NCBI GenBank assembly: GCA_022711765.1
Contig: JAKLEB010000003.1
Span: 62,001 to 126,000, forward strand
Length of the DNA: 64,000 nt
Source: Candidatus Krumholzibacteriota bacterium
Lineage (GTDB): Bacteria > Krumholzibacteriota > Krumholzibacteriia > LZORAL124-64-63
Direction of reading: 5' to 3'
Part shown: positions 44,933 through 53,045 of the stretch, in pieces
Layout: the number at the start of each line of letters is the position of its first letter
Numbering within the stretch: the first letter of the stretch is position 1
Translations under genes and position numbers: made by a program
The notes under the pieces: generated by a model
Told to the model about the DNA's origin: nothing
What the model saw: only the letters and a program-made list of their open reading frames with translations
Database searches by the model: none

Positions 44933-45814
44933 CTACTTCACGACGGTAATCTTCGTCGTCGCGCAGGCATTCCCGGCGCTCAGGCGAGCCAGGTAGACGC
45001 CGTTGGGCAAGTTGCGCCCAGTGTTGTCGCGACTGTCGAACTGGACGCGGTGGTCACCGGCATCGAGGTCTGCGTCAAGGAGCGTGCGGATCCGACGGCC
45101 CGCGATATCGAAGATCTCGACGCGACAGTGAGCTGCGGCGGCAATCGAGAAATGGATCTCCGCTGCGCCGCCGGCAACATGACGACCGGCTGCGAGCTTC
45201 AGGCCGGAGCCTGTATCCGGACCTTCGGGCAGCTCGCGGCCGACGCCATAGATGTACCTGATTCCGGCGATATCGTCGGAATGAAGCGTCCGCTTGAGCG
45301 TCTCGCCCAGTCCCGCATATCCGTACATCGTCTTGTACCGGTCCGCATATGCGTAGAGGTCATTGAGGACCAGGAAATGGCCGAACTCGTGGGTTGCGAT
45401 ATTCTGACGGTCGTACGCCCCCGATACCCCGTTGCCCCACGGATAGTACAGGTTGAACTCCATATCGGCCTCGAGGACCCGCGAACCGGAGTACCAATAC
45501 GTCGTCGTCGCCAGCTTGCCGTTGTTGCCCCGGTTCAGGCCGCAGATGACGTTGTAACCATCGCGGCCGAGGCCTGCGTTGATCGTCCAGTTCGGCAGGA
45601 GGCGGAACCGCGAGCCGGCATTGTTCCAGGTATTGGCGGCCGCCGTCACCGAGACCGACCAGACGGGATTCCACAGGCTCACCATGTTGCGCCCGTACTT
45701 GAAGTAGCAGGTGTTCGTGTTCCACTTCCTGCCGGCGTACGAATATGCGTGGCTCAACGACGGCACCAGCAAGAGCACCATCAGGCCGAGAATCAGGATC
45801 GAGTTCTTCTTCAT
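44933..45814 (-). CDS. Matrixin-like metalloprotease with sorting domain
   Basis: A 293-residue secreted zinc protease. AGGAGG is 8 nt before ATG 45814; the signal peptide is cut near SLSHAY. The zinc motif is ATHEFGHFLVLNDLY: HExxH with Asp at the third-ligand position (HExxHxxxxxD), as in snapalysin-type metzincins, rather than His. A Met-turn (YKTMYGYAG) and the matrixin end SDDIAGIRYIYG follow. The last 75 residues form a compact FlgD-like sorting domain (CRVEIFDIAGRRIRTLLDA ... NGVYLARLSAG ... ITVVK) lacking the NPFNP box. It is 40 nt downstream of a small secreted protein gene and probably in one operon with it. Base composition is less GC-rich than neighbours. Confidence 0.88.
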   Translation of the reverse strand: MKKNSILILGLMVLLLVPSLSHAYSYAGRKWNTNTCYFKYGRNMVSLWNPVWSVSVTAAANTWNNAGSRFRLLPNWTINAGLGRDGYNVICGLNRGNNGKLATTTYWYSGSRVLEADMEFNLYYPWGNGVSGAYDRQNIATHEFGHFLVLNDLYAYADRYKTMYGYAGLGETLKRTLHSDDIAGIRYIYGVGRELPEGPDTGSGLKLAAGRHVAGGAAEIHFSIAAAAHCRVEIFDIAGRRIRTLLDADLDAGDHRVQFDSRDNTGRNLPNGVYLARLSAGNACATTKITVVK

Positions 45815-45854
45815 GACGTAGCCTCCTATCTCTAGAGCGACAAGCGCCAAAGAG

Positions 45855-46331
45855 TCAGTGATCAGCGGTGGTGATCGTCTCCAGGAGATCCGCGAGCGGC
45901 CGACTCAGCTGGGGGTCGTCATTCTCGGCACGGTCGCCGATTACCGAGTACTTGCCCTGGTACCAGCCCCAGATCATCAGTTCCTTCTGGTCGTCGGTCT
46001 TCAGGAAGGCGACCACGCGCTCACCGAGCTCAAAAGTCGGCGTATCGGATTCAACCATCGATAGATCGCCGACAGTGCCGCCCGGGATACGCACGGTGAT
46101 TGTGCTCGCGCCGGAGTTCTTGAGATCCTGCTCAACCTGCAAAGTGACGTCGGTATAGATCGTCAGACCATCAGGAGCCCAGGCGCTCTCGAGATCTGCC
46201 ACGGCCGCGACGACGATGCGGTCGGCTTCATTCGAAAGCTGGGTAACATCCTTCTCGATCACGAGCGCCAAGCCAGGTCCTGTGTACAGGCTGCCGAGAA
46301 CCAGTAAGATCGCCAAGATATTGCGCTTCAT
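45855..46331 (-). CDS. Small secreted protein, partner of the metalloprotease
   Basis: 158 residues. AAGGAG is 8 nt before ATG 46331 (MKRNILAILLVLG), with a signal peptide cut near GLALV. The mature part has YTDVTLQVEQDLKNSG, ITVRIPGGTVGDLSMVESD, PTFELGERVVAFL and WYQGKYSVIGD. I recall this GGTVG...P.F..GE.V..FL pattern from secreted proteins beside matrixins, but know no assigned function. It could be an inhibitor, a chaperone or a substrate of the protease. The two share strand, spacing and lower GC. Confidence 0.7.
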   Translation of the reverse strand: MKRNILAILLVLGSLYTGPGLALVIEKDVTQLSNEADRIVVAAVADLESAWAPDGLTIYTDVTLQVEQDLKNSGASTITVRIPGGTVGDLSMVESDTPTFELGERVVAFLKTDDQKELMIWGWYQGKYSVIGDRAENDDPQLSRPLADLLETITTADH

Positions 46332-47034
46332 GTCGTATTCTCCTTTCACCAGGTACGGCCGCTCGGTACCAGCACACCCGGAGTCGCGGCGGCGTCGCGT
46401 CGGAGGCAGGCGAGGTGTCGTGAGTGTGCGTTCATGCAGAGGTAACGAATGGAGGACTGTGGTTTCGCGAGCAGAGCTTGAAATATCTCTCGGAGCGCCA
46501 ATATGGAACGGCAACTGTCTCTATATAGTGCGGTCGCGAAGTGAGATGCTCGTTCCAGGCAACCCGACGGCAGCCACTATCCGAACGCCCCCAGACTGAC
46601 CTGGACCCGTTCGGCCAGAGGATCACAGTTTCTCTCGATCCTGCAGCTGTGGGCCGAGATACGGTGGTTGGGCGCGAATGAACGCGGCATCAGACGCCAG
46701 AAGCTGCTCCAGGCCGGCGTGCAACGGCATGCGATTTCGCAGTCGAGCATCTCGACTAGGCGCGGTACACTTCGCCCGGGTCGCCGGTGCCGTTGGGGGC
46801 CGAGCTTCTGGATCTAGCTCAAGCCTTGCGAGCTTGACGTCTCAGAGGGCTCGGATTCCCCCGCGGAAGCCGGACGGATTCGATGGCTGCAGTTCGGGAG
46901 TGGTCCGCCATACCGCCGATCGCGATGAGAGGCAGGTCGATGAGGCTGTAGGAAGATCCCCTATCGGCGTTTCCCGAGTGGACGTAACCACGACGGATGC
47001 CGTTGCGGATCGACGTGCAGAGAAAGGACGACCA
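46332..47034. other. 703-bp divergent spacer
   Basis: It lies between the protease operon and the CHAT gene and is partly AT-rich (46440-46560). An open frame continues upstream of the CHAT start at 47035, but its residues are not protein-like and the ribosome site fits 47035. I see no other gene. Confidence 0.4.
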
Positions 47035-49974
47035 ATGTCTAGAATCGCGGTCCCGCTCGTCATGGTTGCCATGGTCACGATGCTCGGAACCCTGACCGCG
47101 GCGGTCGGCGCGCGGGCGCAGGAACTGGATCCCGATCTGGTCCAGGAGCAGATCCTCGAGCTGCGCAGCCGGGGTCGCTTCGCCGAGGCGCTCGAGCTCG
47201 CTCGCGAACTGCGCGCCGGAGTCGAGACGTCCGGGGATTTCCCGGCCTATGTGGCGGGCGACGCGCGACGTCAGGTCGCGACGCTCGAGGCAATCCTCGC
47301 GCTCGACACAGACGCCCGGCGACAGGTGGCCATTGCCGACAGCCTGGACGCCGTGATCTACCAGCTCTACGACGACGAGGATTACCTTGGCGCCGCGGAG
47401 GCGGCGCGACGGCAGTTCCAGATCCGCAAGCGGTATCTCGGCGTCGACAACAAAGAGACGGCCGACGCCGCGCTCGCATTCGGGACGGTCCTCGAGGACC
47501 TGGACCGTCTCGAGGAATCGCTCGAGCTCTACTCGGTCGCCTTCGATGTCTACTCACGTACCTGCGAACCGGTCCATCGCGGTCGCGACGCCCTGCTGAA
47601 CAACATGTCGTTCCTTTACGAAAAGCTCGGACGATACGACGAGATGCTGTCGACTCTGCGCCGCTGTCTGGCTGGAGCCATCAGCCTCTACGGTGCGGAG
47701 AGCGAGGAAGTGGCGACGACCTGCAACAACCTGGGCGCACAGCTCACCGACCTCGGCCAGTACGCGGAAGCAGAGGAGATGCTGCGGCGATCCCTGAGGA
47801 TCCGCAGGGCGCTCGGCGACGGGCATGGCATCTGCCAGTCCCTGCACAACATCGCCGTGAACGACCTGAAGCAGGGACGACTCGTGGAGGCGGGCGCAGA
47901 AGGGCGACGCGCACTCGCGGTCGCCGACAGCCTCGGGCCCGTCGACGTCAGCCTGAAGGCGAGCATCCTGAACGCGCAGGCCGTGATCGCCTATCGACAG
48001 ATGCAATACGAAGCAGCCGTCGCGAGTTTCCGGAACGTCCTGGAGATGCGCCTCCAGGTCTGGCCCGAGGCGAGTTCGCCGGTCGCGCTGGCCCGGATCG
48101 ATCTGGCCAACGCGCTCGCGCACGTGAGTGCCTGGAACGAGGCTGACCGGCAGTATGCCACGGCCGACTCGATCCTGCGCATCAGCCAGGGCGACAAGAG
48201 CCCGAATGTCCTCTACAGCCTCGCCAATCAGGCGACGGCACTACGGCTCCGGGGTCGATACGAGACCGCCGCGCAGCTCTACGCCCGCGCCGCGGACGTG
48301 TACGAGGGCATCCGGCAGGAACTGGGTGGCGTCGGTCTGAACGATGACTACGCCAGCCCCTGGGCGGAGTTCGCGGCGACCTTGCGCCTCACCAGCCGGG
48401 ATTCGCTGGCCTGGCAGGCGGCGGAGACGGGACAGGGGCGCCTCGTGGCCGACGCCCTCGACCGCGGCGGCGCTGCCGCGCTGGGAACCGAGGATGCGGA
48501 CGTAGAGGCGCTCCTGAGCCAGTACCAGCGGGCGCAGGCCGCGTTCCTGGCCCTGGACAGCGACCAGGGCGACGATGAGATGTTCTCCGACACGTGGGCG
48601 GAGCTGATGCGGGTCCGCGCCGACCTGGCCGAACGCGTCCGGCAGTTGCGGACGACGACCCGACGTCAGGAACGCGAGGTTTACGGCCTGCGCCGGGTCC
48701 AGGGCGTGCTGCGACCGGACGAGGCGATCTGCGGCTGGCTCGTCGTCGACGAAGGTAAACCTACCGCGGTCGCGTGGGGATATGTCATCCGCGATTCGGG
48801 TCCGGTCTTCTGGACGCGGGCGTTACCGGTACGGAACAGACCCGAAGCAGACGACCCACCGTCGCGCTTCCGCGAGCTCGTCCGGTCAGGCGAGGATCAT
48901 GGCGCCGTGGGAGCAATCGTCTGGCGTCAGCGGATCGAGTCGCTCCTTCCCGGCCTGACGGGCGTTCGCCGGCTCATCGTCGTTCCGTCCGGAGACGTTG
49001 TTGGCGTCCCGCTCGCTGTCGTCGGTCCCGCCGGCAAGGCGACGCTGGGAGACCGGTACCTGATCTCGTACTCGCCGTCGGCAACGGTCTTCGCGAGATA
49101 CAGGGAACAGCGGGCCGCGCGACCGTCGCCGTCAACCGTCCGGCGGATCCTGGCCCTCGGCGATCCGCCGTTCAACGAGGACCAGGCGCTGTCCATGCAG
49201 TCGGAGGCGGTGGCGCGGCCATGGGACCGACGAGCACTGAACAGCGACCTGGCCAGAGATCCGACGAGCGAAGTCACGGCTCGCGATCGATCCGTTTTCT
49301 CGCACGATCCAACCGCGCTGGCCAGACTGCCGCGATTGCGCTCGAGTCGACGGGAGGCTCTCCGGCTCGGCGAGCTGGGCGCGCCCGGGTCACGCGTTCT
49401 CGTCGGGCCGGCGTGCTGCGAGGATTCGCTGAGCGTGATCGCCCACTCGACCGGGTTGGCGAGCTTCGGCCTCATCCATATCGGCACCCACGCGTTCGTG
49501 GATCCCGTCGCCCCGGAGCGTTCGTTCATGGTGCTGTCGCAGATCGGTCTGCTGGACCCGCTCGAGGCCTTGCGCGACCACGCTGATTACCGCGACGGGT
49601 TACTCACGGTCAGCGAGATCCTGAACGGATGGAGCCTGGACGCCGATCTCGTCACCGTCTCGGGCTGCGAAACCGGTCTCGGTCGCCGCGTCGCGGGCGA
49701 GGGTTACCTTGGCTTCACGAGCGCCTTCTTGCAGCGCGGCGCCTCGACCGTGCTCGTCTCGCTATGGCCGGTCGACGACCAGGCGACGTCGATCCTCTTG
49801 AAACGTTTCTACGAGCTATACCTGGGCGCCTCCAGCGCGCCGCTCGGCAAAGTCGAGTCGCTTGCCCGCGCTCAGGAGTATCTGCGGGATTACGGTCGCG
49901 AAGAGTTGGGTGTCCAGCCCTACGCCAAGCCACGGTACTGGGCGGGGTTCGTGCTGGTCGGGGAGGGAGACTGA
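47035..49974 (+). CDS. Secreted TPR-CHAT protease
   Basis: 979 residues. AAAGGA is 8 nt before ATG 47035. The signal peptide (VPLVMVAMVTMLGTLTAAVG; cut near GARAQ) predicts periplasmic or outer location. Residues about 60-520 are tetratricopeptide repeats (LNNMSFLYEKLGRYDEMLST, CNNLGAQLTDLGQYAEAEEM, LHNIAVNDLKQGRLVEAGA, LANQATALRLRGRYETAAQ). The C-terminal third is a CHAT caspase-like domain with catalytic His819 (LIHIGTHAFVD) and Cys878 (VSGCETGLGRR), plus PSGDVVGVPLAVV and QRGASTVLVSLWPVDD. Both catalytic residues are intact. It converges on an anti-sigma/sigma pair with a 60-bp gap. The substrate is unknown; the adjacent anti-sigma is an attractive candidate. Confidence 0.9.
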   Translation: MSRIAVPLVMVAMVTMLGTLTAAVGARAQELDPDLVQEQILELRSRGRFAEALELARELRAGVETSGDFPAYVAGDARRQVATLEAILALDTDARRQVAIADSLDAVIYQLYDDEDYLGAAEAARRQFQIRKRYLGVDNKETADAALAFGTVLEDLDRLEESLELYSVAFDVYSRTCEPVHRGRDALLNNMSFLYEKLGRYDEMLSTLRRCLAGAISLYGAESEEVATTCNNLGAQLTDLGQYAEAEEMLRRSLRIRRALGDGHGICQSLHNIAVNDLKQGRLVEAGAEGRRALAVADSLGPVDVSLKASILNAQAVIAYRQMQYEAAVASFRNVLEMRLQVWPEASSPVALARIDLANALAHVSAWNEADRQYATADSILRISQGDKSPNVLYSLANQATALRLRGRYETAAQLYARAADVYEGIRQELGGVGLNDDYASPWAEFAATLRLTSRDSLAWQAAETGQGRLVADALDRGGAAALGTEDADVEALLSQYQRAQAAFLALDSDQGDDEMFSDTWAELMRVRADLAERVRQLRTTTRRQEREVYGLRRVQGVLRPDEAICGWLVVDEGKPTAVAWGYVIRDSGPVFWTRALPVRNRPEADDPPSRFRELVRSGEDHGAVGAIVWRQRIESLLPGLTGVRRLIVVPSGDVVGVPLAVVGPAGKATLGDRYLISYSPSATVFARYREQRAARPSPSTVRRILALGDPPFNEDQALSMQSEAVARPWDRRALNSDLARDPTSEVTARDRSVFSHDPTALARLPRLRSSRREALRLGELGAPGSRVLVGPACCEDSLSVIAHSTGLASFGLIHIGTHAFVDPVAPERSFMVLSQIGLLDPLEALRDHADYRDGLLTVSEILNGWSLDADLVTVSGCETGLGRRVAGEGYLGFTSAFLQRGASTVLVSLWPVDDQATSILLKRFYELYLGASSAPLGKVESLARAQEYLRDYGREELGVQPYAKPRYWAGFVLVGEGD

Positions 49975-50034
49975 AGTCGGAACGACCGGGATTCGCGACC
50001 TGGAGCGGCGATTTCGCGCTGGACCTCGCGGGGG

Positions 50035-50988
50035 TCAGCGGGCGCTGACCGCGAAGCGGCTGCGGCAGGTCAGATCGTCCAGTCGCGTCGAATCGGCGCT
50101 CACGGGGACGAACGTGAGTTCGTAGCGACCGGGGACGAGCAAGGAAGCGTCCACGAGCAGCGCGGGATAGGCGAGATCGGCCCGCACCGGCCGGAAACGC
50201 CGGTTCTCGGCCAGGTAGACGAGGGGCTGGACGTCGCCGAGTGGCCCGATCCGGTCGAGGGTGGTCTCGAACCAGAGCACGTGGCTGGGATCGACCGGTT
50301 GCTCGACGACCAGTTCCGTCTGCGCGCCGTCGACCTGCGCCGGGACGGCCTGGAATGCATTGCTCCCGATCCCGCGATCCGACCGCTCCGTCGCCAGCAT
50401 GACGAGTTCCACCGGCAAGCCCGGGATGGGACTCGCCTTCTTACCATCGCCGGCCGGGTGCGGGAGCAACACGAAGCCGAGCACGGCGGCCGTGGCCAGC
50501 GCATAGCCGACGCCAGGCCGCCAGAGCCAGTCCATCAGCGTCGCGCCGGTGCGCTGCCACCAGCCACCCGCGCCGTTCGGTCTCGCTCCGACCGGTTCCG
50601 TCTCGCGCCGCCCGCCCGCCGGTTCGCCAATCCCGGAAGAGCGGGCATCGCTAGGGCGGAGTGCTCTTTTCGCGCTGGCGATCAGGTCGGTCAGCGGCAC
50701 CTGGACCGCGTCCAGCCGACGCTTGAGGCCGGGGTCACGGAGATCCTGCCCGGCGCGCAGGTACTCGAGCATCTCCTCGGCGAAGGTCCGCGAGTACAGC
50801 ATGGCCCGACGGATCTCGGCCTCCTGGTCGCCGGTCGCGTGACCGACGAGGTAGGCGCGGATCGACGCCGCGGACGGTCGTTTCGACGCCTCGAGATCGG
50901 GCGCCAGGGCCGCTGCGAGGAGGCGTTTCAGAACGGCGTCCTGCCGCGCCTCGTCGCCGGGTGATGGTCGGTCATCGTGCACGGCCAT
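50035..50988 (-). CDS. Membrane anti-sigma-like protein without zinc finger
   Basis: 317 residues. The N-terminal 110 residues are helical (KRPSAASIRAYLVGHATGDQ, RTFAEEMLEYLRAGQD) and look like an anti-sigma domain lacking the H-x3-C-x2-C zinc ligands. A Pro/Gly/Arg linker and one transmembrane helix (GVGYALATAAVLGFVLLP) follow. The roughly 140-residue outer part is beta-rich and acidic (ELVVEQPVDPSHVLWFETTL, LLVPGRYELTFVPVS), as in DUF-type sensor domains. It starts 16 nt after the ECF sigma stop, so the two form an operon. The outer domain is accessible to the secreted CHAT protease encoded next door. Confidence 0.7.
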   Translation of the reverse strand: MAVHDDRPSPGDEARQDAVLKRLLAAALAPDLEASKRPSAASIRAYLVGHATGDQEAEIRRAMLYSRTFAEEMLEYLRAGQDLRDPGLKRRLDAVQVPLTDLIASAKRALRPSDARSSGIGEPAGGRRETEPVGARPNGAGGWWQRTGATLMDWLWRPGVGYALATAAVLGFVLLPHPAGDGKKASPIPGLPVELVMLATERSDRGIGSNAFQAVPAQVDGAQTELVVEQPVDPSHVLWFETTLDRIGPLGDVQPLVYLAENRRFRPVRADLAYPALLVDASLLVPGRYELTFVPVSADSTRLDDLTCRSRFAVSAR

Positions 50989-51004
50989 GCTCCTTGTACG
51001 ATCG

Positions 51005-51619
51005 TCAGAGATCGAGGTCCGACGGATCGATCCCGTGCTCGCGGAGGCGCCGGATCAGCGCGATGCGGCAGTTGCGATACCGGTTTCCCACGTCGGCGTT
51101 TCGGTCCGCCGGCTCGCCGAGCAAGAGCGTGATCTCCTGGTTCGTGAACTCGTAGAGGAGACGCCAGACGAGGAGTTCCCTGCATTGGCGATTCTCGGTC
51201 GAGAGGATGATGGCCCGGACCCGCTCGGCGAACACGGCAGCGACAGGGTCGGGCGTGCCCGTCGGCACTTCAGGCAGGTCTTCGACCTGGACCTCCCGGT
51301 TTCCCTTCTTGAGGATATCCCTGGCCTTGTTGTTCGCCACGGTGCGGAACCAGCCGAGAAACGGCCTACCGTCGTCTTCGTACAGACGCAGGCGTCGGAA
51401 ACCGTCGGCCACGAGGGAGAGCAGGACCTCGCAGGCGAGATCGTGGCGACGATTCTCCTCGAAGTACCGGAAGGCTCCTGGCGGCGACACCATGAGATGC
51501 CGGTAGCCAATATCCATGAAGACGTGCAGCGCGCGGTCGGGATCGCGGTCGATTTCGCCGAGGATCGAGGGACTGGACTGGCCCCAGTCGTCCAGGGAAC
51601 CGGAATCAGCCATGGGCAT
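51005..51619 (-). CDS. RNA polymerase sigma factor, ECF family
   Basis: A 204-residue ECF sigma factor. GGGAG is 6 nt before ATG 51619 (a second ATG follows two codons on). Region 2 is DLACEVLLSLVADGFRRLRL ... GRPFLGWFRTVANNKARDIL, a helix for -10 recognition. Region 4 is LVWRLLYEFTNQEITLLLGE ... DVGNRYRNCRIALIRRLRE, with a variant recognition helix. The linker is rich in Pro and Val. It is followed by its likely anti-sigma gene. The target promoters are not evident here. Confidence 0.85.
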   Translation of the reverse strand: MPMADSGSLDDWGQSSPSILGEIDRDPDRALHVFMDIGYRHLMVSPPGAFRYFEENRRHDLACEVLLSLVADGFRRLRLYEDDGRPFLGWFRTVANNKARDILKKGNREVQVEDLPEVPTGTPDPVAAVFAERVRAIILSTENRQCRELLVWRLLYEFTNQEITLLLGEPADRNADVGNRYRNCRIALIRRLREHGIDPSDLDL

Positions 51620-52240
51620 GGGCTGCTCCCGCGGATCGGGCGAAGGTCGGCTCGCCGCGGGACGAGATCGCGAGCGAAATGGGCGCGACCGGGCGGCGAT
51701 TCCCCAACAACGAGCGATCTTAGGGGACCTCGCCGGTTGTCGGCAAGCGGCGATCGCCATTTCACGTAACTCCCATATCCAGAAGACACTTCACGACTTG
51801 TTGTGCCCTTCGTCGCCGAGATGGTAATCCGGCGGAGCGAGCCGATCCACCTCGTCACCTGAACGATTCCGGGACCGGAGTTTCTCGGTGGCGTCCACCT
51901 CGGCGCGTCGACGGCCGGCTGGATACGGACGCGTTAGCCGGTCGGACCCTCGCTCATGGGACGTACTGGCTGCGCAGTGTCCGGTCGTCGATGGATGGCG
52001 ATTCGCCGCGGCTGATGTGCGCCAGCACCATCCACAGGAGCAGTGGCTTGTACGGGGCACGGTCTCCGCCGCGCTTCCAGACGCCGAGGCTTCGGAAGCG
52101 ATCCAGGATCGCGGTCGATCACGTCGCCGACGATGACGTGGCGGGGTATGGCGGAAGCGACCTCCTCGAGGACCATCACGACGCACCGAAGCGGAGGTGC
52201 TGACCAGCACCTCCGCCCGTGGCGATCGACGCCGGCCGCA
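51620..52240. other. 621-bp spacer upstream of the ECF sigma gene
   Basis: Contains the hairpin 52191-52216 and presumably the sigma promoter. No gene is supported; short open frames have improbable composition. Confidence 0.35.
52191..52216 (-). terminator. Hairpin after the 106-residue gene
   Basis: Perfect 11-bp stem GCGGAGGTGCT/AGCACCTCCGC with a 4-nt loop, 25 nt past the stop at 52241. No T-run is seen. Confidence 0.6.
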
Positions 52241-52561
52241 TCAGTTCACGTACCAAGCGCCAGAGATGGAGTACGAGAGGTTGACCCCCATGTTGGGGCG
52301 GGAACAGCCGACGAATTCGGCGGCGCCCGGATCGACACGGTACTTTTCGAATCTGGTGCCGCTATCGATGCCCTCCGTCCAATCGATCCTGATCGTGACC
52401 ATCACCGGTTGGTCGCCGTTGTTCTCCACGTAGATGGGATTGCCGAGGAATCCGCATCTCTCGTACCCGTAGGAAAGGCTGACGTCATCCATGGCGCGCG
52501 CGAACGCCGTTCCGGCACCCACGAGAGCCACCACGAGGACCAGTGCGTATCGAGCCTTCAT
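52241..52561 (-). CDS. Small secreted protein, function unknown
   Basis: 106 residues. GGAG is in the leader before ATG 52561 (MKARYALVLVVALVGAG), with a signal peptide cut near AFARA. The mature part is about 80 residues with two Cys (ERCGFLGNPIYVENN; EFVGCSRPNMGVNLSYS), perhaps a disulfide, and a beta-sandwich-like pattern (PVMVTIRIDWTEGIDSGTRF). I recognise no family. It is isolated and has its own hairpin terminator. Confidence 0.65.
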   Translation of the reverse strand: MKARYALVLVVALVGAGTAFARAMDDVSLSYGYERCGFLGNPIYVENNGDQPVMVTIRIDWTEGIDSGTRFEKYRVDPGAAEFVGCSRPNMGVNLSYSISGAWYVN

Positions 52562-53045
52562 GACCACCACTCCCGCGTCGAGTCCTGTTTCTTGGTGGGT
52601 GTCACGCGGCCGACTCGAAACCCGATTTTGTGCCTGTCTCCACGGGGCCTGATCCGTCGTGGTCGGCGCCGCGCTGGTCGCCCGGCATCGTGGCGGCGAG
52701 TCGGCGAGCCACGTTCCACCCGGTTCCACGGTATACAACGACGGCGGCAACTCGATTTCGCGTCGCTCATCTAGCTGGGTCCCGAGTTATCCACCGGAAT
52801 CACCACCGTTGCGACCTGCAGCGGCGATCCTCGCGGAATGGCCGGCGAGCCGAACGCCCTGCCGCCGGCCCCCGGAGCGAGTACGGCGTTCTCGGCGCGG
52901 CCCGCGCCGCGGATCCGGCGAAGGCAGAGGTGGACCCCTTTCTTGGACAGCCTGGCGGCCAGTTCAAGATGTGCACGGCGACGGCGACGTCTTTACCCAG
53001 CTCCATGATGAGGAAGCGGGCGTCGGGGGAGTCGTCCCCGTCGCG
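52562..53045. other. 484-bp spacer
   Basis: Between the small secreted gene and the AAA ATPase stop. One minus-strand frame near 52930 reads HLELAARLSKKGVHL, which looks like an isolated helix fragment of a DNA-binding protein, but it has no continuation. I see no intact gene. Confidence 0.35.

Noticed and set aside
46678-47034. N-terminal extension of the CHAT gene
   Set aside because: It would bury the signal peptide; the ribosome site AAAGGA fits ATG 47035.
47035-49974. TPR-CHAT as the Csx29 subunit of a Craspase
   Set aside because: No Cas7-11, Csx30 or CRISPR array in the window, and this protein has a signal peptide.
52800-53006. Possible small DNA-binding protein on the minus strand
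   Set aside because: Only one helix-like fragment, no start with ribosome site, no matching continuation.
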